From contig LSAX01000026.1 in NCBI GenBank assembly GCA_001557505.1, positions 1 to 19,089 on the forward strand: a DNA stretch of 19,089 nt, in the 5' to 3' direction. Shown here in pieces: positions 10,084 through 19,089 of the stretch. The position numbers and the translations under genes were made by a program. Every line of letters begins with the position of its first letter. The first letter of the stretch is position 1. The DNA is from Reticulascus tulasneorum. Lineage: Eukaryota; Ascomycota; Sordariomycetes; Glomerellales; Reticulascaceae. The notes under the pieces are model-generated. The model worked only from the letters and a program-made list of their open reading frames with translations. It ran no database searches and had not been told where the DNA came from.

Positions 10084-12065
10084 TGTATTTAAGTATAATA
10101 ATATTACCTTTATTAGGATCTATAGTTTCTGGCTTTTTTGGTAGAAAAGTTGGTGTAAGTGGGGCACGAATTTTAGGCTGTATAAGTATAATAATTACAA
10201 CTATATTCGCTATTATTGCATTTTTTGAAGTAGGTTTTAATAATAATCCAGTATTCTTACATTTATTTAAATGATTAAATAGTGAATCATTTAATATAGT
10301 TTGAAGTTTTCAATTTGACAGTTTAACAGTTTCTATGCTAATTCCTGTCCTAATAATTAGTTCTTTAGTACACATATATTCAATAGGTTATATGAGTAGC
10401 GATCCTCATAATCAAAGATTTTTTAGTTATTTAAGCTTGTTTACTTTTATGATGATAATACTTGTAACAGCTAATAATTATCTATTAATGTTTGTGGGGT
10501 GAGAAGGGGTAGGAGTTTGTTCATACCTTTTAGTAAGTTTTTGATTTACTAGAATTGCGGCAAATCAAAGTTCTATGTCTGCTTTTTTAACTAATAGAGT
10601 AGGTGATTGTCTTTTAACTATAGGTATGTTTGCTATATTATGATCTTTAGGTAATTTAGATTATACTCTAGCATTTTCATTGACTCCTTATATTAATGAA
10701 AATACTGTTACTATAATAGGAATCTGTTTATTGATAGGTGCTATGGCTAAAAGTTCTCAAGTAGGTCTTCATGTATGATTACCAATGGCTATGGAAGGTC
10801 CTACACCTGTTTCCGCTTTAATACATGCGGCTACTATGGTTACTGCCGGTGTGTATTTATTAATACGTTCATCTCCTTTAATTGAATATAGTTCTACACT
10901 ATTATTAATATCTTTATGATTAGGAGCAATTACTACTGTATTTAGTTCTCTAGTAGGTTTATTTCAACAAGATATAAAAAAAATAATTGCTTATTCGACA
11001 ATGAGTCAATTAGGTATGATGGTTATAGCAATAGGTTTATCTTCTTATAATATAGCATTATTTCATTTAATAAATCATGCCTTTTATAAAGGGTTATTGT
11101 TTTTAGGTGCAGGTGCTGTTATTCATGCTATAGGAGATAATCAAGATCTAAGAAAATATGGAGGATTAATTTCCTTTTTACCTTTAACTTATTCTGTTAT
11201 ATTAATAGCAAGTCTTAGTTTAGTCGCATTTCCTTTTATGACAGGATTTTTTAGTAAGGATTTTATATTAGAATCTGCTTATGCACAATATCATTACAGT
11301 AGTATATCTGTTTATTTTGTAGCAGTTATAGGTGCTATATTTACTACTTTATACTCTGTAAAAATCTTATATTTAACTTTTATGACTAATCCTAATGGAT
11401 CTATTAATTATTATAAACATGCTCATGAAGGTAATATATATATAAGCTTACCTTTAGTTATATTAGCTATTTTTTCTATATATTTTGGATTTATAACTAA
11501 AGATATTTTTATAGGTTTAGGTTCAGGATTTTTTGGAGACAATAGTATATTCATTCATCCAATGCATGAAATAGCTATAGATACTGAATTTGCTGTACCT
11601 ATTTTATTTAAATTATCGCCTTTTTTTTTCACAATTATATTCACAACTATAGCTATTATTTATTCTGAATTTTTACCTCGTCTTGTTTACAATTTTAAAT
11701 TATCGAAACTAGGTAATTCTATTTTTGGATTTTTTAATCAAAGATTTTTAGTTGAATTTATTTATAATAAATTTATTGTAAGTCTTATTTTAGAATTAGG
11801 AGGTCAAACTACTAAAATTTTAGATAAAGGTAGTATAGAAAGTATAGGCCCCTTTGGATTAGAAAAAATTTCTATTAAAATAAGTAAAATTATTTCTGGT
11901 TTAAATATGGGTATAGTTACTAATTATGCTTTATATATTTTAATAGGATTTATTGGATATACTTCTATGTACTATTCTTTTATTGAGGACTTAAATATAC
12001 CATCTTTAATTTTATTTTTTTCTATAATTTCTATATTATTTTTTAATTTGAAATTTGAAAAGTAA
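10083..12065 (+). CDS. nad5: NADH dehydrogenase subunit 5
   Basis: Proton-pumping antiporter-like subunit of complex I, 660 residues, inner membrane. The frame is continuous only with table 4; several Trp codons are TGA, for example in [15 protein letters not shown] and [20 protein letters not shown]. These motifs, [26 protein letters not shown] and FFSKDFI are the family hallmarks, with the lysine and histidine residues of the proton channel in place. The C-terminal lateral helix region follows. Its ATG overlaps the nad4L stop by one base. Length is close to other Pezizomycotina, and there are no introns. Standard-code scanning shows only a 354-residue tail from an internal Met at 11001. Confidence 0.97.
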
Positions 12066-12388
12066 AATTAAACTTTTTTTTTAATTGTCTAATAAATTGG
12101 GTAATTATTACCATAAAATAATTGTTAATAATGCAAAAATATATTAATCTCTAGAAATATTAGTGATGGTTATGATCAAATATCTGACAATCAAAAACAA
12201 AATAAAAATAAGCTACTTTGTTTTTAAAATTATATATATATATTATAGTTTATATTTTACTAAATTATATACTTATTTGTACATTATACTAAAATTAATT
12301 ATATTCTAATATATTTTTCTATTAATCTGATTTAAGAATCTCAATAGTATACAAATAAGTATAAAATCTTTCCACAAATTAATATACC
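12066..12388. other. nad5-cob spacer
   Basis: 323 bases, strongly AT-rich. The only small frame (12166-12309, 47 codons of mostly Ile/Tyr/Lys/Leu) looks like a by-product of composition. The cob leader has a 14-bp inverted repeat (see separate entry). I see no tRNA. Confidence 0.6.
12268..12363 (+). repeat. 14-bp inverted repeat in the cob leader
   Basis: TATACTTATTTGTA at 12268-12281 is the exact reverse complement of 12350-12363, with 68 bases between. The second arm ends 25 bases before the cob ATG, so the RNA could fold into a long-range stem just upstream of the start codon. A role in translation control or 5'-end processing is possible but not shown. Confidence 0.6.
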
Positions 12389-13552
12389 ATGAGAATATTT
12401 AAAAGTCACCCTTTATTAAAGTTAGTTAATTCTTATCTAATAGATGCATCACAACCCAGTAATATAAGTTATCTTTGAAATTTTGGTTCTTTACTTGCAG
12501 TTTGTTTAGGTATACAAATTGTAACTGGAGTTACTTTAGCTATGCATTATAACCCTAATGTGTTAGAAGCATTTAATTCTATAGAACATATAATGCGGGA
12601 TGTAAATAATGGATGATTAATACGGTACCTTCATAGTAACACAGCTTCAGCTTTCTTTTTTCTAGTTTATTTACACATGGGAAGAGGTATTTATTATGGT
12701 TCATATAGAGCTCCAAGAACATTAGTTTGAGTTTTAGGTACAATAATATTTTTAGCTATGATAATAACAGGATTTTTAGGTTATGTTCTTCCATATGGTC
12801 AAATGTCATTATGAGGAGCAACAGTTATTACTAATCTTATAAGTGCTGTACCTTGAATTGGTCAAGATATAGTTGAGTTTATATGAGGAGGTTTTTCTGT
12901 AAATAATGCAACGTTAAATAGATTTTTTGCTTTACATTTTGTATTGCCTTTTGTATTAGCTGCTTTAGTGCTAATGCATTTAATAGCTCTTCACGATGTT
13001 GCAGGATCAAGTAACCCTTTAGGTATATCAGGTAATTACGATAGATTACCTTTTGCTCCTTATTATTTATTTAAAGATTTAATTACAGTCTTTGCATTCA
13101 TTTTCTTCTTAAGTATATTTGTCTTTTTTATGCCTAATGTTTTAGGAGATAGCGATAACTATATAATGGCTAACCCTATGCAAACACCTCCTGCTATAGT
13201 ACCTGAGTGATATCTTTTACCTTTTTATGCTATATTAAGATCTATACCAAATAAATTATTAGGAGTTATTGCTATGATTAGTTCTATACTAATTATATTG
13301 ATTTTACCTGTCTCAGATTTAGGTAAAACAAAAGGTTTACAGTTTAGACCTTTAAGTAAAGCAATGTTCTGAGTATTTATTGCAAATTTCTTATTATTAT
13401 TGCAATTAGGGGCTAAACATGTTGAATCACCATTTATAGAATTAGGGCAAATTAGTACAGCTTTATATTTTAGTTATTTTGTTATTATAGTACCTGCAGT
13501 AAGTTTATATGAAAATGTTCTTATTAATCTAGTTAATTTAGAAAATAAGTAG
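12389..13552 (+). CDS. cob: Apocytochrome b (intact copy)
   Basis: Central subunit of complex III, 387 residues, carrying both b haems and the Qo and Qi quinone sites in the inner membrane. With ATG at 12389 the four haem-ligand histidines fall at residues 82, 96, 183 and 197, exactly the usual fungal numbering, which supports this start. The Qo motif P-E-W-Y is present with TGA as Trp, as are [20 protein letters not shown] and [12 protein letters not shown]. It ends ...NLENK at TAG. No introns, although this gene often holds several in filamentous fungi. The left-arm copy has two frameshifts that this one lacks. Confidence 0.98.
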
Positions 13553-13656
13553 AATTTTTATTCTAGATATACTTGGGTATACTAACATTATTCTAATTTT
13601 ATTTTTAATAAAAATATTCAAATAATTTTGTTTTAATTATTTTTTCAATAAAATAC

Positions 13657-13727
13657 AGATTATGAAGTAGATGGTCTGCACTTTGACTGCAAATCTTTAG
13701 TAAGAGGTTCGATTCCTCCATAATCTT
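13657..13727 (+). tRNA. trnC: tRNA-Cys (GCA), probable, with weak anticodon stem
   Basis: Acceptor stem AGATTAT/ATAATCT is perfect and can extend by one G-C pair; the T arm GAGG-TTCGATT-CCTC is good. The anticodon loop CTGCAAA with GCA fits tRNA-Cys, and trnC is expected between cob and cox1 in this gene order. The anticodon stem is poor: TTTGA against TCTTT gives only two pairs and three T-T oppositions. The D arm can fold as GTAG-ATGGT-CTGC. An alternative hairpin TGCA-CTTTGAC-TGCA would expose TTG (Gln) but leaves almost no D arm. Both arms of the large repeat have the same sequence. Confidence 0.6.
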
Positions 13728-13959
13728 ATCTTTTACTGTTAAAATCTTTTTTAACTTTTATGGGACAATAGCTTTAGAAAAAAAGCAAGTCGTTTGACAA
13801 ACGATTCAGGTCTCCATATCACCTTTTTTAGGGTAAAAGATACAATTTATATATATATATCGTGAATAAAAAGAAAATACGTTTACATATACATATATCA
13901 ATACTTATAAGTGGTTCCACAACTCGATAGAGATAATATTTTTAATTTTAAATTTTAAC
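13728..13959. other. Spacer between trnC and the 224-codon ORF
   Basis: About 230 bases without a gene. It contains a compact hairpin at 13790-13804 (TCGTTT-GAC-AAACGA), a 12-base AT dinucleotide run near 13850 and a less AT-rich patch (CAGGTCTCCATATCACC) of unknown meaning. Confidence 0.5.
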
Positions 13960-14634
13960 ATGACAAACTTTTTTATTACAAACGAAATTTACATTACAAC
14001 TATAGGATTAAAAGTCGACAACTTCGACATAATGCCTATATTTATTTTATTATGCAGTATTATTATCATTCTTATTCAGAGTTTTATAGTATCCGTGTTA
14101 ATTTGAATGACATTATTTGGTGGTTTATATCTTGTATCTTTAACTGATGAAGATGGTTATATTACTCGTGATGGTTGTTTAGCCAACCAAGTAACTGAGT
14201 CAAGAAGCGATAAAGAAGAAGATGATGAATTAATTCGTAAATTAATTAATCAACTAAATTCTGATTCGACTAGCCGTAGTCACAAAACTGTTTATTCACA
14301 AAATTGAGGTGAAAATATGTTAAGTTCAAAAGAAGTATACAGACTTGCGTGTGCCGCAAAATTAGCTATGAGTTCAGGGGATCCTCGAACTTTAGGCTGG
14401 TCTATTGAGTATAGACCTTTTAAGATTAGAAACCGTGGACTTGAGCCTAGGATATTTCCTTTAAGAAATAAAGAAAAACCTATTTATATTAGTAAAGATT
14501 TAGTTAATATAGCTAAAGAATTTAAATTAAGTAGAGGAGCAGATATTTTTGGAACAGAAGCTTGAAGTAATGAAAGTGAATTAAAAAATAGAATTAACGA
14601 TTTACAAACTCAATTAGGTAATTCTAGAAGATAA
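13960..14634 (+). CDS. Unknown ORF, 224 residues: membrane anchor plus charged domain
   Basis: Open from ATG 13960 to TAA 14632-14634 with three TGA and one TGG tryptophan codons; the standard code splits it into 66- and 82-residue fragments. Residues 1-25 are mixed polar; 26-61 are strongly hydrophobic (one long or two short membrane helices); 63-110 are acidic and Ser-rich (KEEDDELIRKL); 119-200 look like a folded basic domain (PRTLGWSIEYRPFKIRNRGLEPRIFPL); the end (NESELKNRINDLQTQL) may form a short coiled coil. It is not an intron endonuclease: no LAGLIDADG or GIY-YIG motif is visible. Position between trnC and cox1 is normally empty. CGN Arg codons and a TGG are used more than in cob, which may mean later acquisition. 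Function unknown. Confidence 0.72.
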
Positions 14635-14660
14635 TTTTTGTTTATATACAAGTTGGAAAT

Positions 14661-14683
14661 GAAATTAAATTTAATTTAATTTC
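14661..14683 (+). repeat. 23-base palindrome downstream of the 224-codon ORF
   Basis: GAAATTAAATT and its reverse complement flank a single T, giving a perfect odd-length palindrome between the ORF stop and the tRNA-like fold. It is all but G/C-free, so a chance origin is possible; a 3'-end hairpin is another reading. Confidence 0.55.
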
Positions 14684-14686
14684 AAA

Positions 14687-14765
14687 AATTATGAATATAA
14701 AAGGTAAATATTCTTAAATATTGTATTATCAATAATGAACATGAGGTTCGATTCCTCCATAATTA
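14687..14765 (+). tRNA. tRNA-like element sharing its 3' half with trnC
   Basis: Ends pair as a 7-bp acceptor stem (AATTATG against CATAATT) and the stretch GAGGTTCGATTCCTC is a standard T arm. The bases from the T arm into the acceptor (GAGGTTCGATTCCTCCATAA) are identical to those of the trnC-like gene 1 kb upstream. Between them two hairpins are possible: AATAT-TCTTAA-ATATT and TATTG-TATTAT-CAATA. Each has a 6-base loop, and the D arm is not convincing. It could be a class II-like tRNA, a decayed duplicate of trnC, or a processing signal for cox1 mRNA. No anticodon can be named with confidence. Confidence 0.35.
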
Positions 14766-14966
14766 ATTTGATTATTCTCTAATTTAATTAGATTCCTAAC
14801 TTTTAATACTAATTACTTTATTTACTTTTTATAATAATGATTATAAAAAAATAGAAGTAAAACATTCTTTGATTGTACAATACAATTAATAAATAAATAC
14901 GTGAAAGAAAATCAAGAAAATAGGTATTTAGCTATGCAAGAACAAAATTTAAACTCCTCTATTTCA

Positions 14967-16565
<1,599 letters not shown>

Positions 16566-16888
16566 ATAATAATTGACCATATAGAAGATTTAAGAAGTAT
16601 AATATTTAAAAATTATGTAACTTTTTTTTATGATTTATATAAAATACAATTAAATGTATTAATTGTAAAATAAAATAAGGAGTGTAATGAGTCCCATAAC
16701 GGAACCAAAAAGTAATTTTTCTTCATAAGACTAATTGTCTAAATATTAAATAAAAAAGAAAAATGATGGAAGGTTTATGAAAAAACAGGTAAGAAAATTT
16801 AGAATATAGAGCTGAAACAATGCTAACTAAATTAGAACAACTTGAAAATAGATTAGACGAAAAATCTGCTTATTATATAAAAATAATA
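16566..16888. other. cox1-trnR(UCU) spacer
   Basis: 323 bases. The cox1 frame stays open for 35 codons after its TAA (16566-16670, ending TAA at 16671) without an ATG, perhaps a decayed extension or chance. Around 16680-16705 there is a patch richer in G and C (AGTCCCATAACGGAACC) that I cannot assign. The last part overlaps the small ORF described separately. Confidence 0.5.
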
Positions 16889-16924
16889 TTCTTATTAGCT
16901 CAAAGTAGAGCAGAATACTTCTAA
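16820..16924 (+). CDS. Small hypothetical ORF (34 codons), possibly a remnant
   Basis: Encodes a short amphipathic, Leu/Glu/Lys-rich peptide (MLTKLEQLENRLDEKSAYYI...) and runs into the 5' half of trnR(UCU), so it is probably not a normal gene. In the same frame upstream, ATG-ATG at 16763 opens a stretch broken by a single TAA at 16790-16792. Either an ORF remnant or coincidence. Confidence 0.25.
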   Translation: MLTKLEQLENRLDEKSAYYIKIIFLLAQSRAEYF

Positions 16925-16958
16925 TATTCCGATTTTAGTTCGAATCTAGAATAAGAAA
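16889..16958 (+). tRNA. trnR: tRNA-Arg (UCU)
   Basis: Complete cloverleaf: acceptor TTCTTAT/ATAAGAA with discriminator A; D stem GCTC/GAGC; perfect anticodon stem GAATA/TATTC with loop CTTCTAA, anticodon TCT; 4-base variable loop; T stem TTTAG/CTAGA with loop TTCGAAT. It reads AGA/AGG, the main Arg codons of the respiratory genes here. Placement between cox1 and nad1 matches Hypocreales-type mitochondrial gene order. Confidence 0.95.
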
Positions 16959-16976
16959 GTCTATTTTTATTTAATT

Positions 16977-17012
16977 ATTTTAGTTATTTAAAGTAAAATA
17001 AATAACTAAAAT
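16977..17012 (+). repeat. 14-bp hairpin in the nad1 leader
   Basis: ATTTTAGTTATTTA at 16977-16990 is the exact reverse complement of 16999-17012, with an 8-base loop. It lies about 20 bases after trnR(UCU) and 175 bases before nad1. The rest of the leader to 17186 is AT-rich and holds no gene that I can see, apart from a run of eight A and eight T at about 17035-17050. Confidence 0.65.
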
Positions 17013-17186
17013 AGGATATACTTAGTCATAAGATAAAAAAAATTTTTTTTATTACTTTAATTTAAAGTTTTGTATTTTTATTCAATAATTAAATAAACTC
17101 AAAAATGTAAAATTATAGTTATTTGTTATTACTTGCTTTTATTATTAAGTAATTATAATATAAAAACCTTTATTTTTTTATAATTA

Positions 17187-18292
17187 ATGTTTTATGTATC
17201 TACTTTATTATCTATATTTGAAGTAATTTTATTAATGCTGCCCGCTTTATTAGCAGTCGCTTTTATAACAGTTGCTGAAAGAAAAACAATGGCAAGTATG
17301 CAAAGAAGATTAGGACCTAACGCTGTAGGATATTATGGTTTATTACAAGCTTTTGCGGACGCATTAAAATTAATACTTAAAGAGTATGTAGCACCAACTC
17401 AATCAAATACTATACTTTTTTTTTAGGTCCTATAATAACTTTGGCTTTCGCATTGCTTGGGTATGGAGTAATACCTTATGGTCTGGTTTAACTTTGAATG
17501 ATTTAGAATTAGGTATATTATACATGTTAGCGGTTTCATCTATATCTACTTATGGTATACTATTAGCCGGATGAAGTGCTAACAGTAAATATGCTTTTTT
17601 AGGTTCTCTTAGAAGTACAGCTCAATTAATTAGTTATGAATTAGTCTTAAGTTCAGCTATACTATTAATAATTATGATTACAGGTAGTTTAAATTTAAAT
17701 ATAAATATACAAACTCAAAAAGCAGTATGGCTTATATTACCTATATTCCCTATTTTCTTAATATTTTTTATAGGTTCTGTAGCGGAAACAAACAGAGCCC
17801 CATTTGATTTAGCTGAAGCGGAATCTGAATTAGTTAGTGGATTTATGACAGAGCACGCTGCAGTAATATTTGTGTTTTTTTTTTTTAGCTGAATACGCCA
17901 GTATATTACTAATGTGTATATTAACTAGTATATTGTTTTTAGGTGGTTATTTATTAGATTTTAACTTAATGTATTGATTTAATTTAATAAATAATTTATG
18001 AGCTTATATGTTTGATCTAAAATGAACAATATCTTCTGAATACTTTAATGTAAAAAATATATTTATTAGTTTTACTGAAAGTGGCCTATATTCTGGGCTA
18101 ATTTTAGGATTAAAAAGTTCTATTTTTGTTTTTATTTTTATATGAGTAAGAGCTTCGTTTCCTAGAATACGTTTTGATCAATTAATGTCTTTTTGTTGAA
18201 CAGTCTTATTACCGCTATTATTTGCTTTTATTATAATATTACCTTGTACTTTATATGCTTTTAATATATTTATTTTAAATATAGCTATATAA
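17187..18292 (+). CDS. nad1: NADH dehydrogenase subunit 1, three frameshifts
   Basis: Complex I membrane subunit forming the quinone chamber. Starts [13 protein letters not shown] and ends ...[10 protein letters not shown]; full family length once frames are joined. Hallmarks present: [66 protein letters not shown]. Three breaks: a T run of 9 at 17416-17424 where 10 are needed (F-F-L-G-P); one base missing near 17483 (expected Gly-Pro-Gly-Leu after I-P-Y); and a T run of 12 at 17875-17886 where 11 are needed (F-F-F-L-A-E-Y). Two of the three are in long homopolymers, so sequencing error is more likely than a dead gene. No intron. Confidence 0.94.
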
Positions 18293-18377
18293 AAATCTTT
18301 TTAACCTCTTGTTTATATTATCATAATTTCCTATTATATGATGAAAATATATATTATAATATTTAAAAGTTATTTTT

Positions 18378-18397
18378 TAGATATAAATTTATATCTA
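18378..18397 (+). repeat. 20-base palindrome in the nad1-nad4 spacer
   Basis: TAGATATAAA followed by its reverse complement. The spacer (18293-18474) is AT-rich and otherwise seems empty. Confidence 0.5.
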
Positions 18398-18474
18398 GTT
18401 TTTATCTTATTTTTCTAGAATAAAAATTATTTATATAAGATGACTTTTTTAAATAGTTATCCTTTTTTAGGGTA

Positions 18475-19089
18475 ATGTTATTATCTCTCTTACTTATTAT
18501 ACCTATACTAGGTATATTTTAATTTGTAGTGTCACTCTTATGAAAAAGAAGCCCAAAATATTTTATTATATAAAAAATAAGTTTAATAACTTCAAGTTTG
18601 AATTTAATTTTATCTTTTATAATATTTATTTTTTTAATTCAAGTAGTAACCAATTCCAATTTGTACAAGAACATTATAAATGTACAATTATTTGATATTT
18701 ATTTAGGAATAGACGGAATATCTGTATATTTTGTATTATTGACAACAATAATAATACCAATAGCTTTATTATCAAACTGAAATTCAATAAAAGAAAATGT
18801 GAAATTTTATTTAGTAACTGTACTATTATTAGAAACATTGTTATTAGCTGTGTTTTTAGTATTAGATATACTTTTATTTATATATTTTTGAAAGTATACT
18901 TCCTCCTTTATTTTTATTAATAGGTTTATTTGGATCTGGTAATAAAGTAAGAGCAAGTTATTATTTTTTCTTATATACATTGTGAGGATCTTTATTTTTG
19001 CTATTATCTATTTTAGCTATGTTCTCAATAATGGGAACAACAGATTTTGATGCTTTATTTAAAACTAACTTTGATTATACTACACAGTT
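18475..19089 (+). CDS. nad4: NADH dehydrogenase subunit 4, 5' part, frameshifted and cut by the window end
   Basis: Proton-pumping complex I subunit. The N-terminal hydrophobic start (MLLSLLLIPILGIF), then LFDIYLGIDGISVYFVLLTTIIIPIALLSNW, a D-I-L-L-F...F-E-S-I-L-P-P block, GNKVRASYYFFLYTLWGS and MGTTDFDALFK identify it. The frame is lost at the T run 18517-18520 (one T short), regained at the A run 18572-18577 (one A too many), and lost again at the T run 18885-18889 before Glu-Ser. All are homopolymers. The start is uncertain; another ATG lies at 18440 in a different frame. The C-terminal two thirds lie outside the window. Confidence 0.9.

Noticed and set aside
12166..12309. 47-codon ORF in the nad5-cob spacer
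   Set aside because: Composition is almost only Ile, Tyr, Lys and Leu, as expected from AT-rich non-coding DNA, and the cob leader repeat overlaps it.
13850..13862. AT dinucleotide run as an origin or telomere repeat
   Set aside because: Only about 12 bases long, and similar runs occur in several spacers; nothing else suggests an origin or telomere.

Overview
This window is fungal mitochondrial DNA. It is very AT-rich, uses TGA for tryptophan inside conserved residues (for example the W-F-F-G-H-P-E-V-Y block of cox1 and P-E-W-Y of cob), and carries respiratory-chain genes in the order cox2 - nad4L - nad5 - cob - trnC - cox1 - trnR - nad1 - nad4. That order, the one-base nad4L/nad5 overlap and the cox2 wording (GTLIELIWTITPA, GHQWYWSYQYPDF) point to a filamentous ascomycete (Pezizomycotina; the order is best known from Sordariomycetes/Hypocreales). 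Under translation table 4 all the standard genes are free of introns here.

Layout. The window is a giant inverted repeat. Positions 1-8012 (minus-strand genes) mirror 8216-16198 (plus-strand genes). In the middle is about 176 bp of cox2 present only on the left side and a roughly 27-base GC-rich junction (8189-8215) that matches nothing around it. Reading outward from the junction, each arm has: a cox2 piece without its 5' end, an unknown membrane-protein ORF of 291 codons, trnR(ACG), nad4L, nad5, cob, a trnC-like tRNA, a second unknown ORF of 224 codons, a tRNA-like fold and cox1. The left arm stops inside cox1 exactly at the window edge. The right arm continues through the end of cox1 into single-copy sequence: trnR(UCU), nad1 and the start of nad4, which is cut by the window end.

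The two arms agree base for base wherever I compared them, except for one-base homopolymer indels (several breaking cob and cox1 in the left arm) and three small deletions next to the junction in the right cox2. The single-copy nad1 and nad4 also carry frameshifts, mostly at homopolymers. The simplest reading is an unpolished long-read assembly with a fold-back (inverted chimera) at the cox2 site. A real inverted-repeat or hairpin-ended mitochondrial genome is possible but less likely.

The real biological novelty is probably two accessory ORFs that are visible only with table 4. One (8594-9469) overlaps the end of cox2, has three predicted membrane segments, a Gly/Pro/Gln-rich linker and a charged tail. 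The other (13960-14634) lies between trnC and cox1 and has an N-terminal membrane region and a charged C-terminal part. I recognise neither. The proteins I can name are subunits of respiratory complexes I (nad1, nad4, nad4L, nad5), III (cob) and IV (cox1, cox2) and act in the inner mitochondrial membrane.
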